Below, piece by piece: positions 1 to 8,708 of a stretch of DNA of 38,306 nucleotides. This DNA comes from Hyphomicrobiales bacterium. Its GTDB lineage: Bacteria > Pseudomonadota > Alphaproteobacteria > Rhizobiales > CAJQND01. A model generated the notes under the pieces. It saw only the letters and a program-made list of their open reading frames with translations, was not told where the DNA came from and ran no database searches. The position numbers and the translations under genes were made by a program. The stretch covers positions 1 through 38,306 of the forward strand of contig JANQOW010000162.1 of assembly GCA_028285595.1 (NCBI GenBank), read 5' to 3'. How positions within the stretch are numbered: the stretch's first letter is position 1; every line of letters starts with the position of its first letter.

Positions 1-1158
1 GTCTGACAGGGCCTCGACTTTCACCGTCGCGTTCACCGGCTGGCAGCCGAGTTGAGGAAAGCGGCCGCCGATGGAGGCCTCGAACGTCCCGCCGATGCCC
101 ACCTCATGGGCCCGCGCGGCCGTTTCCGGGTCCCACAGCATGGCCAAGGCGGCCTTGCGCGCGCCCAGCTTGATCAGCGCCTCCAGAATGCCCGTGGTGT
201 CGCTGGTGGCGCCGGCGCCCGGGTTGTCCTGCGGGTCGGCAATGGCCACCGGTTTGCTGGCGGTTTTCGCCAGATCCATGGCCTTGCGCACCGCCTCTTC
301 GGTGGGGATGAGCGGGTCGTGGAAGTCCTTTTCCGCATCGTTGACGATGGCCAGCAGCGCATCGGCCGCCCCATCCGCATCCGCCTGGGTTTCCCCATAG
401 GCCACCAGCGAGGCGCCGCAATGGGCGATGTCGGCCGGCGGGAAGCCTGTGGCCAGATCGATGGAGGCAACGGGCCCGCCTTGCAGAGCGGCCATCTCGT
501 CATAGATCCGCTTGCACGGCTCATGCATGGTCGATTGCGCCTGAATAGGCACCATATAGTCCACTTGCCGAAACGCCTTCGCAAACGGCGCGCCGCGTTC
601 AAGGATCTGGCCCAAAAGGGCCCGGGCCCGCGCGCCGGTTTCCGCCATGTCGATATGCGGATAGGTGCGGTAGATGGTCACGACCGTGGCCAGGTCCACA
701 AAGTTTTCCGTCTGGTTCCCATGCAGATCCAGGCTCACGGCGATCGGCATGTCATCGCCCACCACCGCCCGCACGCGGCGCAGGACCTCGCCCTCACCAT
801 CCTCAAAATCGTCGGTCACCATGGCCCCATGGAGATCCAGATAGACCCCGTCCAGCCGGCCGGCCGCGGCGAGATCATCGGTGATCATGCCCACCATCGC
901 GTCAAACCCGCCCTGATCCACATAGCCGCCCGGCTCCGCAGCGCCCCAGAACAGCGGCACCAGGTCCATATCGTCGCCGGCGTCGATAAACCCGCTCAAG
1001 GGGATGTTGAGCCCTGTGAACGTCTCCAGAATCTGTGCCCCGCGCATCAGGCCGGGCCAGGCGCCGGCCAGCTCGAAATCTTCAATCTTCGTCGGCATCG
1101 GAGCAAAGGTGTTGGTTTCGTGCTGGAAACCGGCAATGGCAATTCGGGGCTTCGGCAT
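1..1158 (-). CDS. M81 family metallopeptidase (MlrC-like), C-terminus cut by window edge
   Basis: The frame is open from the ATG at 1158 to base 1, so 386 codons are visible and the C-terminus lies outside the window. The protein begins MPKPRIAIAGFQHETNTF. The HETNTF motif (H13, E14) and two later LDLHG motifs are the hallmark of the MlrC/M81 family, named after the microcystin-degradation protein MlrC, a zinc metallopeptidase that in its model acts on linearised small peptides. Most members are of unknown substrate and often sit beside Dpp/Opp-type ABC transporters, as here. It diverges from the ABC operon starting at 1321 and shares a 162-base intergenic region with it. I infer a cytoplasmic role in degrading an imported peptide or peptide-like compound; no signal peptide is visible. 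Confidence 0.88.
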   Translation of the reverse strand, partial: MPKPRIAIAGFQHETNTFAPMPTKIEDFELAGAWPGLMRGAQILETFTGLNIPLSGFIDAGDDMDLVPLFWGAAEPGGYVDQGGFDAMVGMITDDLAAAGRLDGVYLDLHGAMVTDDFEDGEGEVLRRVRAVVGDDMPIAVSLDLHGNQTENFVDLATVVTIYRTYPHIDMAETGARARALLGQILERGAPFAKAFRQVDYMVPIQAQSTMHEPCKRIYDEMAALQGGPVASIDLATGFPPADIAHCGASLVAYGETQADADGAADALLAIVNDAEKDFHDPLIPTEEAVRKAMDLAKTASKPVAIADPQDNPGAGATSDTTGILEALIKLGARKAALAMLWDPETAARAHEVGIGGTFEASIGGRFPQLGCQPVNATVKVEALSD

Positions 1159-1255
1159 CTTGGACCTGCGGTCTTCTTGAAGGGGTGGGGGAACGAAAAT
1201 CGAGCCATGAACTGTGTCAGGCCGCGGGAATGGCGTCAACTCAGATCAACAATCA

Positions 1256-1286
1256 TTGACACCGCAGGGGCGGAAGTCGTTAACTC
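1256..1286 (+). promoter_or_regulatory. Candidate sigma70 promoter of the peptide ABC operon
   Basis: A perfect TTGACA lies at 1256-1261. A poor -10 candidate, TTAACT at 1280-1285, follows after 18 bases. The expected start of transcription is about 1292, shortly before the strong AGGAGG ribosome site at 1305-1310 of the binding-protein gene. The -10 match is weak, so this rests mainly on the -35 box and position. Confidence 0.4.
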
Positions 1287-1320
1287 ATGGTCAGAGACTT
1301 AAGCAGGAGGACAGTGAAAC

Positions 1321-2913
1321 ATGCTCAGTTGGACGAAACGAAAATTCCTGACCGCAGCGGCTGTGGCCATACCCTTGGCCCTCGGCTCGTTCGGCGCCAT
1401 TGGTGAGGCGGCTGCCGAAAAAGTTCTGCGCGTGATCCCCCATGCCGACCTGAAGAACCTGGATCCGATCTGGACCACGGCTTACATCTCCCGCAACCAC
1501 GGCTATCTCATCTATGACACGCTGTTTGCCATGGACGAGAACTTCAAGCCCCAGCCTCAGATGGTTGACACCTGGACCAAGTCCGACGACGGCTTGACCT
1601 GGACCTTCAAGTTGCGGGACGGCCTGAAATGGCATGACGGCCCGGATGTGACGGCAGAGGACTGCATTGCCTCCCTGCAGCGCTGGGGCAAGCGCGACGG
1701 CATGGGCCAGGCGCTGTTCGAGGTGATCGAAAGCCTCACCGCGCCGGATGCCAAAACCATCGTCATGAAGCTCTCCCAGCCTTATGGCCTGGTGCTGGAA
1801 TCCATCGGTAAGATTTCGTCCAACGTGCCGTTCATGATGCCGAAGCGCATGGCCGAAACCGATCCGTTCAAGCAGATCGAGGAGCATATCGGCTCCGGCC
1901 CGTTCATGTTCTCCAAGAAGGACTGGGTGCCCGGTTCGAAGGTTGTCTACCTGAAAAACCCCAATTATGTGCCCCGCTCCGAGCCGCCTTCGGCTGCTGC
2001 CGGCGGCAAGGTGGCCAAGGTGGACCGGGTGGAATGGACCTATTTCCCCGATCAGACCACAGCCATGAACGCCCTGATCAGCGGGGAAGTGGACTATTTT
2101 GAATCGCCCGCCAACGACCTGATGCCGATCCTTTCGGCCAATCAGGACATCACGGTGGAAATCAACGACCCCCTCGGCAATATCGGCTTTGCCCGCTTCA
2201 ACCACCTGTTGCCGCCGTTTGACAACGCGAAGGTGCGCCGGGCCGCCATTATGGCCATGAAGCAGGAAGACTATCTTGCCGGCGCCGTGGGCGATCAGCA
2301 GTTCTGGAAGACCTGCTATTCGGTGTTCCCCTGCGGCACGCCGCTCGACAACGATGTCGGTAGCGATGTGATGAAAACCGGTGACATCGAAAAAGCCAAA
2401 GCGGCCCTGGCCGACAGTGGCTATGACGGCACCCCGGTTGTGATCATGCAGCCGACCGATGTTCCTGTCCTTTCAGCGTTCTCGCTGATCACCGCAGAAA
2501 AGCTGCGCAAAATCGGCATGAAGGTGGACGTGCAGGCCATGGACTGGTCAACGCTCACCTCGCGCCGCGCCAAGCGCGAGCCGGTGTCTGAGGGTGGCTG
2601 GAACATGTTCCACACCTGGTGGATCGGCGCTGACGTGATCGACCCCATGGCGATTGCCTTCTCCGGCAACCCGGCCAAGGGCTGGTTCGGTTGGCCGGAA
2701 GATGCAGAGCTTGAAAAAGCCCGCACCGCGTTCGCGGCAGCCACAACCGTGGAAGAAAAGAAAGAGCTGGGCATGAAGGTGCAAGAGCGCCTGTGGGCCA
2801 TTGGCGCCTCCGGTCAGCTCGGCCAGTTCTTCACGCCGGTGGCATACCGCAACAACGTGAAGGGCCTCATCAAATCGCCCGTTCAGTTCTTCTGGAACAT
2901 GTCGGTCGAATAG
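1321..2913 (+). CDS. ABC transporter substrate-binding protein, family 5 (peptide/opine type)
   Basis: 530 residues, the usual size for the DppA/OppA (SBP_bac_5) family. A signal peptide is clear: basic start (KRK at 6-8), hydrophobic stretch 11-26, and a likely signal peptidase cut near the AAA at 30-32. The mature part opens with a typical family pattern of NLDP, then a YDTLF segment, a WTF-L-DGLKWHDG stretch and a later SGPF segment. The AGGAGG site at 1305-1310 fixes the start. It should capture the ligand in the periplasm and hand it to the two permeases that follow. The ligand cannot be read from sequence; the neighbouring M20 and M81 hydrolases suggest a peptide or N-acyl amino acid. 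Related binding proteins also carry nickel or sugars, so specificity is inference. Confidence 0.93.
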   Translation: MLSWTKRKFLTAAAVAIPLALGSFGAIGEAAAEKVLRVIPHADLKNLDPIWTTAYISRNHGYLIYDTLFAMDENFKPQPQMVDTWTKSDDGLTWTFKLRDGLKWHDGPDVTAEDCIASLQRWGKRDGMGQALFEVIESLTAPDAKTIVMKLSQPYGLVLESIGKISSNVPFMMPKRMAETDPFKQIEEHIGSGPFMFSKKDWVPGSKVVYLKNPNYVPRSEPPSAAAGGKVAKVDRVEWTYFPDQTTAMNALISGEVDYFESPANDLMPILSANQDITVEINDPLGNIGFARFNHLLPPFDNAKVRRAAIMAMKQEDYLAGAVGDQQFWKTCYSVFPCGTPLDNDVGSDVMKTGDIEKAKAALADSGYDGTPVVIMQPTDVPVLSAFSLITAEKLRKIGMKVDVQAMDWSTLTSRRAKREPVSEGGWNMFHTWWIGADVIDPMAIAFSGNPAKGWFGWPEDAELEKARTAFAAATTVEEKKELGMKVQERLWAIGASGQLGQFFTPVAYRNNVKGLIKSPVQFFWNMSVE

Positions 2914-2937
2914 GCCTGAACCTGAAACACACCAATT

Positions 2938-2970
2938 CCCACCCGGCCCCTCGCCGGGTGGGACTGTTTT
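2938..2970 (+). terminator. Hairpin with T-tract between binding-protein and permease genes
   Basis: A perfect 10-bp stem, CCCACCCGGC (2938-2947) with GCCGGGTGGG (2953-2962), closes a 5-base loop and is followed by ACTGTTTT. It lies 25 bases past the stop codon of the binding protein and just before the permease start. Such hairpins in ABC operons usually stop part of the transcripts or protect the upstream message from 3' decay, so that the binding protein is made in excess over the membrane parts. Confidence 0.65.
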
Positions 2971-2982
2971 GAGGCTACAGTC

Positions 2983-3927
2983 ATGCTGGGTTATGTGATC
3001 AGGCGTGTGCTTGCCACCATTCCGGTGATGGTGATCGTGGCGGCATTTGTGTTCTTGATGCTGCGTCTGTCGCCGGGGGACCCGGCTTCGGTGATTGCGG
3101 GCGACTATGCCACTGCAGAGGACATTGCCCGCATCCGCGAGCAATTGGGGCTGAACGAGCCCATCCTGGTGCAGTTCACCAAGTGGATCGCCGGTCTCGC
3201 GCAAGGGGACCTTGGCACGTCGATTTTCACCAACCTGCCCGTGACCACGCTCATTGCCCAGCGCATTGAGCCCACCATCATGCTGACCCTGACCACCATC
3301 ATCTTCACCGTGCTGGTGGCGGTGCCGCTCGGCACCATCGCCGCCTGGAAAGCGGGAAGCTGGATAGACAGGGCGGTCATGGTGTTCTCCGTAGCCGGCT
3401 TCTCCGTGCCCGTGTTTGTGCTTGGGTACATCCTGATTTACGTCATATCCATCCAGCTCCAATGGCTGCCTGTGCAGGGCTACCGGTCCATGTTCGAGCA
3501 TGGGGTGGGACCGTTCCTGCGGCACATCATCATGCCGACGGTCACCTTGTCGGTCATCTTCATCGCCCTGATCGCGCGCATGACCCGCGCCTCGGTGATG
3601 GAGGTGTTGCAGGAAGATTATGTGCGCACGGCACGCGCCAAGGGCCAGAGCGAGATGAAGGTGCTGCTCAGCCATGCCCTGCGCAATGCGGCCGTGCCCA
3701 TTGTCACCGTGATCGGCATCGGGATCGCCCTTCTCATCGGCGGCGTGGTGGTGACCGAAAGCGTCTACAACATTCCGGGCCTTGGGCGCCTGGTGCTGGA
3801 CGCGGTGCTGGCCCGCGATTACCCCATCATCCAAGGGCTCATCTTGTTCTTCAGCTTCATCTACATCCTGATCAACCTTGTGATTGATCTCTCCTACACC
3901 CTGTTTGATCCGAGGATTCGTTACTGA
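2983..3927 (+). CDS. Peptide-type ABC transporter permease (DppB/OppB family)
   Basis: 314 residues with the DppB-type start MLGYVIRRVLATIPVM, a cytoplasmic N-terminus followed by a first membrane helix, the RLSPGDP segment at 28-34 and a cluster of further helices from about 98 onward. The EAA loop that touches the ATPase is at about 211-240 (EDYVRTARAKG then HALRNAAVPI). The C-terminus ends in the family's DLSYTLFDPRIRY. A GAGG ribosome site lies 9 bases upstream of the ATG. It overlaps the next permease by one base (TGATG), so the two are probably translationally coupled. It forms one half of the inner-membrane channel. Confidence 0.95.
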   Translation: MLGYVIRRVLATIPVMVIVAAFVFLMLRLSPGDPASVIAGDYATAEDIARIREQLGLNEPILVQFTKWIAGLAQGDLGTSIFTNLPVTTLIAQRIEPTIMLTLTTIIFTVLVAVPLGTIAAWKAGSWIDRAVMVFSVAGFSVPVFVLGYILIYVISIQLQWLPVQGYRSMFEHGVGPFLRHIIMPTVTLSVIFIALIARMTRASVMEVLQEDYVRTARAKGQSEMKVLLSHALRNAAVPIVTVIGIGIALLIGGVVVTESVYNIPGLGRLVLDAVLARDYPIIQGLILFFSFIYILINLVIDLSYTLFDPRIRY

Positions 3928-4814
3928 TGTCAGTTGATGCAAATCCTCAAGTGGCCGAGCCTGAAACCGTTCCGGCCAAAGCCGAGCTCAGCCAATGGGC
4001 GATCATCCGCTCGCACCCGTCCATCATTATCGGCGGCATCCTTTTGGGCATCATGATCCTGGTCGGGGTCATCGGCCCGCTGTTCACCGCCGACCCGATT
4101 GCGCTCAACCCCATCAAGCGTCTGAAGCCGCCTCAGGGTGAGTTCCTGTTCGGCACCGATTTTCTGGGCCGCGATGTGTTCGCCCGGGTGGTGCATGGCG
4201 CGCGCATCTCCCTGGTGGTGGGCCTCGCGGTGAGCGGCATTGCGGTGTTCATCGGGCTCATAGTGGGGATGATTTCAGGCTACATCCGGGTGCTGGATGC
4301 GATCATCATGCGCATCATGGATGGCCTCATGTCGATCCCCGCGATCCTTCTGGCCATCGCTCTGATCTCGCTCTCAGGGGCCACGCTCACCACCGTGGTG
4401 ATCGCCATTGTGGTGCCGGAAGTGCCCCGTGTGGTGCGCCTGGTGCGCTCTGTTGTGCTCACCGTGCGCGAGGAGCCTTACGTTGAGGCGGCCATCGCGG
4501 CGGGCACCAAGCTGCCGCTCATTCTCTACCGGCACATCCTGCCCAACACGATCGCCCCCATGATCGTGCAGGCCACCTATATCTGCGGCTCGGCCATGCT
4601 GACGGAATCGATCCTGGGCTTCCTGGGCGCCGGCATTCCGCCGGAGATCCCCAGTTGGGGCAACATCATGGCCGAGGGGCGCACCTACTTCCAGCTCAGC
4701 CCCTGGATCATCTTCTACCCCGGCATCGCCCTGGCGGTGACGGTGCTCTCGGTCAACATTCTCGGCGACGGCCTGCGCGACACGCTGGACCCGCGCATTG
4801 CCCGGAAGATGTAG
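3927..4814 (+). CDS. Peptide-type ABC transporter permease (DppC/OppC family)
   Basis: 295 residues. After a 30-residue cytoplasmic leader comes a first membrane helix (about 33-52), then the signature [21 protein letters not shown] at about 76-96 that marks DppC/OppC proteins, and an EAA loop at about 182-210 ([14 protein letters not shown] then ILPN). It ends DPRIARKM, typical for the family. The ATG shares one base with the stop of the preceding permease gene. It is the second channel subunit and pairs with the upstream DppB-like protein. Confidence 0.95.
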   Translation: MSVDANPQVAEPETVPAKAELSQWAIIRSHPSIIIGGILLGIMILVGVIGPLFTADPIALNPIKRLKPPQGEFLFGTDFLGRDVFARVVHGARISLVVGLAVSGIAVFIGLIVGMISGYIRVLDAIIMRIMDGLMSIPAILLAIALISLSGATLTTVVIAIVVPEVPRVVRLVRSVVLTVREEPYVEAAIAAGTKLPLILYRHILPNTIAPMIVQATYICGSAMLTESILGFLGAGIPPEIPSWGNIMAEGRTYFQLSPWIIFYPGIALAVTVLSVNILGDGLRDTLDPRIARKM

Positions 4815-4819
4815 GAACC

Positions 4820-6463
4820 ATGGCAAAGAAAACCCAGAACCAACGCCCCGAGACGGTGCTCGAGATCAAAGGCCTCTCGGTCACCCTGCCGGAAGGCGCG
4901 GACCGGGAGTTTGCCATCCAGGACATCTCCTTCACCGTGGGCAAAGGCGAGATCGTCTGCGTGGTGGGGGAATCGGGTTCCGGCAAGTCGGTGACCGCCC
5001 ACACGGTGATGGGCCTCATCCCGCGCAAGGACCTGACGCCCGTGGCCGGCCAGGCGCTGCTGAATGGCGAAGATCTTCTGGTGAAGTCCGAAGCCGAACT
5101 GCGCGAGCTGCGCGGCGAGCGCATGGCCATGATCTTCCAGGAACCCATGACCGCGCTTAACCCGGTGATGAAGGTGGGCGATCAGATTGGCGAGATGCTG
5201 GAGATCCACACCTCCATGTCCGCCTCCGAGCGGGCGGCCCGGGTTTTGGAGGTGATGGCCGATGTGAACCTGCCGGACCCCAAGAAGCTGTTTGACACCT
5301 ATCCCCACCAGCTCTCCGGCGGCCAGCGTCAGCGCATCATGATCGCCATGGCGCTCGCCTTGGAGCCGGGCCTTCTGATCGCCGATGAACCCACAACGGC
5401 CCTGGACGTGACCACCCAGGCCCAGATCCTGGACCTCATCAAAGACATCCAGGAACGCCACGGCACCGGCGTTCTCTTCATCACCCACGATTTCGGCGTG
5501 GTGGCCGAGATTGCCGACCATGTGGTGGTGATGCAGCACGGTCTGGTGGTGGAGCAGGGCCCGGCCGCCCAGATCCTCGGCAAGCCCAGCCACCCTTATA
5601 CCCAGATGCTGATCTCTTCGGTGCCCAGCCTGGTGCCGCCCGAGCGCCCGGAACGGGAGGTGCGCGAGACGGCCTTGCAGGTACATGATCTCGACAAGAC
5701 CTATGATGATGGCGGCTTCCTCAAGAAAGGCCGCCAGGTGAAGGCGGCGCAAGGGGTGGAACTGGTGATCCACCGCGGGGAAACCTTGGGCGTTGTGGGG
5801 GAATCCGGCTCCGGCAAATCCACCGTGGCGCGCTGCATTGTGCGCCTGATCGATCCCACCGGCGGCGAGGTCATGATCTCCGGACAGAACATTGCCGGCC
5901 TCGCGGAAAACGCCCTGAGGCCCTACCGGCGCGATGTGCAGATCGTCTTTCAGGACCCCTACCGCTCGCTGAACCCGCGGCGCACCGTGGGCCAGTCGAT
6001 CGTGGAAGGTCCCATGAATTTCGGCCTTTCCCATCACGAGGCTTTGGAGCGCGCGCGTGAGCTCATGCGCGTGGTGGGGCTGGCGCCGGACGCGCTCGAC
6101 CGCTTCCCCCATCAGTTCTCCGGCGGTCAGCGGCAACGCATCTGCATCGCCCGGGCCCTGGCCATGGAGCCCAAGGTGCTGATTGCCGATGAGGCCGTCT
6201 CCGCGCTCGATGTGTCTGTGCAGGCGCAGGTGCTGCAGCTGCTTGATGATGTGCGCCAGCGTTATGACTTGGCCATGCTGTTCATCACCCACGATCTGCG
6301 CGTCGCCGCTCAGGTCTGCGACCGCATCATGGTGATGCAGAACGGCGTGGTGGTGGAGCAGGGGTTGACCTCTAAGGTCTACGCCAACCCGTCCCACAGT
6401 TACACCGAAGCGTTGCTGGGCGCAGCGCCCGGACGCAATACCGAATTTGCCAAACTTGCCTGA
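4820..6463 (+). CDS. Fused double ATPase of peptide-type ABC transporter (DppD-DppF type)
   Basis: 547 residues with two complete ABC ATPase domains in one chain. The first has Walker A GESGSGKS at 50-57, LSGGQ at 165-169 and Walker B with DEPTTALD near 189-196. The second has GESGSGKS at 327-334 and FSGGQRQR at 433-440. Each domain carries the HP(Y/S)T linker typical of oligopeptide transporters. The frame is open further upstream, but the ATG at 4820 follows the permease stop by 5 bases and has TAGGA in front; earlier starts would overlap the permease gene. The protein energises the two permeases from the cytoplasmic side. The fused arrangement, instead of separate D and F proteins, is common in alphaproteobacteria. 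Confidence 0.95.
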   Translation: MAKKTQNQRPETVLEIKGLSVTLPEGADREFAIQDISFTVGKGEIVCVVGESGSGKSVTAHTVMGLIPRKDLTPVAGQALLNGEDLLVKSEAELRELRGERMAMIFQEPMTALNPVMKVGDQIGEMLEIHTSMSASERAARVLEVMADVNLPDPKKLFDTYPHQLSGGQRQRIMIAMALALEPGLLIADEPTTALDVTTQAQILDLIKDIQERHGTGVLFITHDFGVVAEIADHVVVMQHGLVVEQGPAAQILGKPSHPYTQMLISSVPSLVPPERPEREVRETALQVHDLDKTYDDGGFLKKGRQVKAAQGVELVIHRGETLGVVGESGSGKSTVARCIVRLIDPTGGEVMISGQNIAGLAENALRPYRRDVQIVFQDPYRSLNPRRTVGQSIVEGPMNFGLSHHEALERARELMRVVGLAPDALDRFPHQFSGGQRQRICIARALAMEPKVLIADEAVSALDVSVQAQVLQLLDDVRQRYDLAMLFITHDLRVAAQVCDRIMVMQNGVVVEQGLTSKVYANPSHSYTEALLGAAPGRNTEFAKLA

Positions 6464-6493
6464 TACTCTCTTAAGCGTTGAAGAGGACCCCCG

Positions 6494-7660
6494 ATGGACA
6501 TTCACGACAAGATTGCCCAAAGCCACGACGAAATGACCGATTGGCGGCGCACGCTGCATGAGCATCCCGAGACCGCGTTTGAAGAGGTGAAGACCTCACA
6601 GTTCGTGGCCGACAAGCTGGAAAGCTTCGGCATCAAGGTGGAGCGCGGCCTGGCCGGCACCGGCGTGATTGGCATCGTAGAGGGCAAGGATCCCGGCGCG
6701 CGTGCCATCGGCCTGCGGGCTGACATGGATGCGCTGGATATTTATGAGCAGACCAACAAGCCCTATGCCTCCAAGACGCCCGGCAAGATGCACGCCTGCG
6801 GCCATGACGGCCACACCACCATGCTCTTGGGCGCGGCGAAGTATCTGGCCGAGACCCGGGACTTTTCCGGCACGGTCTATCTCATCTTCCAGCCCGCTGA
6901 AGAGAACGAGGGCGGCGCCCGGGTGATGGTGGATGAGGGCCTCTTTGGCAAATATCCCATGGAGCAGGTTTACGGCATGCACAATTGGCCCGGCGTTCCG
7001 GTGGGCACCATCGGCATGCGCACCGGGCCGATCATGGCGTCCTACGATATCTTCGAGATCAAGGTGACCGGCAAAGGGGGCCACGGCGCCATGCCCCATG
7101 AGGGCATCGATCCGGTTCTGGTGGCCTCCCACATCGTCACCAACCTGCAGACCATTGCCAGCCGCAACGTGGATCCGCTGGAGGCGGTGGTGGTGTCCAC
7201 CACCCAGATCCACGGCGGCGATGCCTATAACGTGATCCCGCAAGAGGTGGAGCTGAAGGGCACGGTGCGCAGCTTCATTCCCAAGGTTCAGGATATGGCC
7301 GAGGCCAACATCAAGCGCATTGCGGCCAGCGTGGCGGCGGCCCATGGGGCGGAGGCCGAGGTGCATTACGAGCGGCGCTATCCGCCCACCGTGAATGAGG
7401 CGGATGCCACCCGGCAGGCCGAAAAGATCGCGGCCGGCCTTGTGGGCGCGGAGAATGTGGACACCAATGTGACCCCGGTAATGGGCTCGGAGGACTTTGC
7501 CTTCATGCTGCAGGAGAAGGCGGGCAGCTACATCTGGCTCGGCGCCGGCGAAGAGAGCGCCAACCTGCACAGCCCGCATTTCGATTTCAACGATGAGATC
7601 CTGCCCATCGGCGCGAGCTATTGGGCGAGGCTGGTGGAGGAGACGCTGCCGGCAAGCTAA
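6494..7660 (+). CDS. M20 family amidohydrolase (hippurate hydrolase / N-acyl-amino acid amidohydrolase type)
   Basis: 388 residues, the usual length for M20D proteins such as hippurate hydrolase (HipO), N-acetyl-L-amino acid and IAA-amino acid hydrolases. Visible metal-site motifs are MHACGHDGHTTM at 99-110, the QPAEE at 133-137 with the catalytic glutamate, and MGSEDFAFM near the C-terminus. The central dimerisation domain starts near the GKGGHGAMPH motif. No signal peptide is seen, so it is cytoplasmic. It follows the ATPase gene by 30 bases, in the same operon, which suggests it cleaves an amide bond in the imported substrate. The exact acyl or amino acid group cannot be told from sequence. 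Confidence 0.93.
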   Translation: MDIHDKIAQSHDEMTDWRRTLHEHPETAFEEVKTSQFVADKLESFGIKVERGLAGTGVIGIVEGKDPGARAIGLRADMDALDIYEQTNKPYASKTPGKMHACGHDGHTTMLLGAAKYLAETRDFSGTVYLIFQPAEENEGGARVMVDEGLFGKYPMEQVYGMHNWPGVPVGTIGMRTGPIMASYDIFEIKVTGKGGHGAMPHEGIDPVLVASHIVTNLQTIASRNVDPLEAVVVSTTQIHGGDAYNVIPQEVELKGTVRSFIPKVQDMAEANIKRIAASVAAAHGAEAEVHYERRYPPTVNEADATRQAEKIAAGLVGAENVDTNVTPVMGSEDFAFMLQEKAGSYIWLGAGEESANLHSPHFDFNDEILPIGASYWARLVEETLPAS

Positions 7661-7701
7661 AAGTGGCATTTGCCACTAAATAGTTGATTTTAATGCCACC
7701 G

Positions 7702-8597
7702 AAAGTGCGGCTCTGCGAAACGAACCCAATTTCGCGTAACCCTCTGAGCGTAAAGGCAGATTCGGGCTATTTGGCCTTGATGGTTGAGTTCTCCGTCATC
7801 CCGGAATTTTGCGCCAGCAAAACATCCGGGACCATGGGGCCGGCAGACCTCAAAGCCAACCGCCCTGGGTCCACGCGTTCGCGGGGATGACGAGAGGTGG
7901 CACGTTGCTTCTCATGAGCTGTTATGAGCGCCACGGGAAGTGTGAGTATCCGAACGAACCCAATTTCGCATAACCGCCTGAACACAATAGCGAATTCGGG
8001 CTATTTGGCCTTGATGGTTGAGTTCTCCGTCATCCCGGAATTTTGCGCCAGCAAAATATCCGGGACCTAGGGGCCACAGAGCTCAGAACCAACCGCCCTG
8101 GGTCCACGCGTTCGCGGGGATGACGAGAGGTGGCACGTTGCGTCTCATGAGCTGATATGAGCGCCACGGGAAGTGTGAGTATCCGAACGAACCCAATTTC
8201 GCATAACCACCTGAACACAATAGCGAATTCGGGTTATTTGGCCTTGATGGTTGAGTTCTCCGTCATCCCGGAATTATGCGCCAGCAAAATATCCGGGACC
8301 TAGGGGCGGCAGACCTCAAAGCCAACAGCCCTGGGTCCCCGCGTTCGCGGGGATGACGAGAGGTGGCACGTTGCTTCTCATGAGCTGATATGAGCGCCAC
8401 GGGAAGTGTGAGTATCCGAACGAACCCAATTTCGCATAACCACCTGAACACAAGCGCGAATTCGGGCTATTTGGCCTTGATGGTTGAGTTCTCCGTCATC
8501 CCGGAATTTTGCGCCAGCAAAATATCTGGGACCCAGAGGCCACAGACCTCAGAACCAACAGCCCTGGGTCCCCGCGTTCGCGGGGATGACGAGAGGG
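7702..8597. repeat. Four tandem copies of a 233-bp intergenic repeat containing a palindromic core
   Basis: The string TTGGCCTTGATGG recurs at 7771, 8005, 8238 and 8471, giving periods of 234, 233 and 233 bases. Each unit holds a core of about 98 bases (7794-7892, 8028-8125, 8261-8358, 8494-8591) bounded by CGTCATCCC and GGGATGACG, plus a linker of about 135 bases ending in the ATTCGGGCTATTTGGCC segment. Inside each core are two hairpins, one around GGAATTTTGC/GCAAAATATCC and one around CGCGTTCGCGGGG. The first copy's leading linker is the most diverged. Short open frames inside the units are by-products of the repeat and have no ribosome sites. The array fills most of the gap between two convergent operons. 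Confidence 0.92.
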
Positions 8598-8684
8598 GAG
8601 CGGAGGTGACGATGTGAACAAAGCCCCTCCGCGCCCTTGCGCACGCGAGGGCCCATGGCTCACACCGTTCATTTGGCTAAGAAG

Positions 8685-8704
8685 GTCCTCGCTTTCGCAA
8701 GGAC
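8685..8704 (-). terminator. Candidate terminator hairpin of the second ABC operon
   Basis: Just past the stop codon of the minus-strand ATPase gene, the transcript can fold an 8-bp stem (GUCCUUGC with GCGAGGAC) closed by a GAAA tetraloop. The one irregular pair is a U-G wobble on the minus strand but a C-A mismatch on the plus strand, which favours a minus-strand role. Only a short T-rich tail (CTTCTTAG) follows, so efficiency is uncertain. Confidence 0.45.
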
Positions 8705-8708
8705 GGCG

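Noticed and set aside
52-1302. Long open frame on the plus strand across the left end
   Set aside because: It lies opposite the clear M81 metallopeptidase frame on the minus strand; its product is rich in His, Arg and Gly with no domain pattern, as expected for an antisense shadow in GC-rich DNA.
2548-3942. Open frame of 464 codons on the minus strand opposite the permease genes
   Set aside because: The product is low-complexity His/Asp/Gly-rich sequence opposite a well-marked DppB-type permease; no ribosome site or domain.
4715-6565. Open frame of 616 codons on the minus strand opposite the fused ATPase
   Set aside because: It mirrors the double ATPase codon by codon and has no recognisable motif.
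7702-8597. CRISPR array
   Set aside because: The repeat period is 233 bases with no short direct repeat alternating with unique spacers, and no cas genes are present.
7767-8617. Short open frames inside the tandem repeats (products with RHPRERVDPG and similar)
   Set aside because: These are well-known spurious translations of palindromic intergenic repeats; no ribosome sites, and similarity among them reflects only the DNA repeat.
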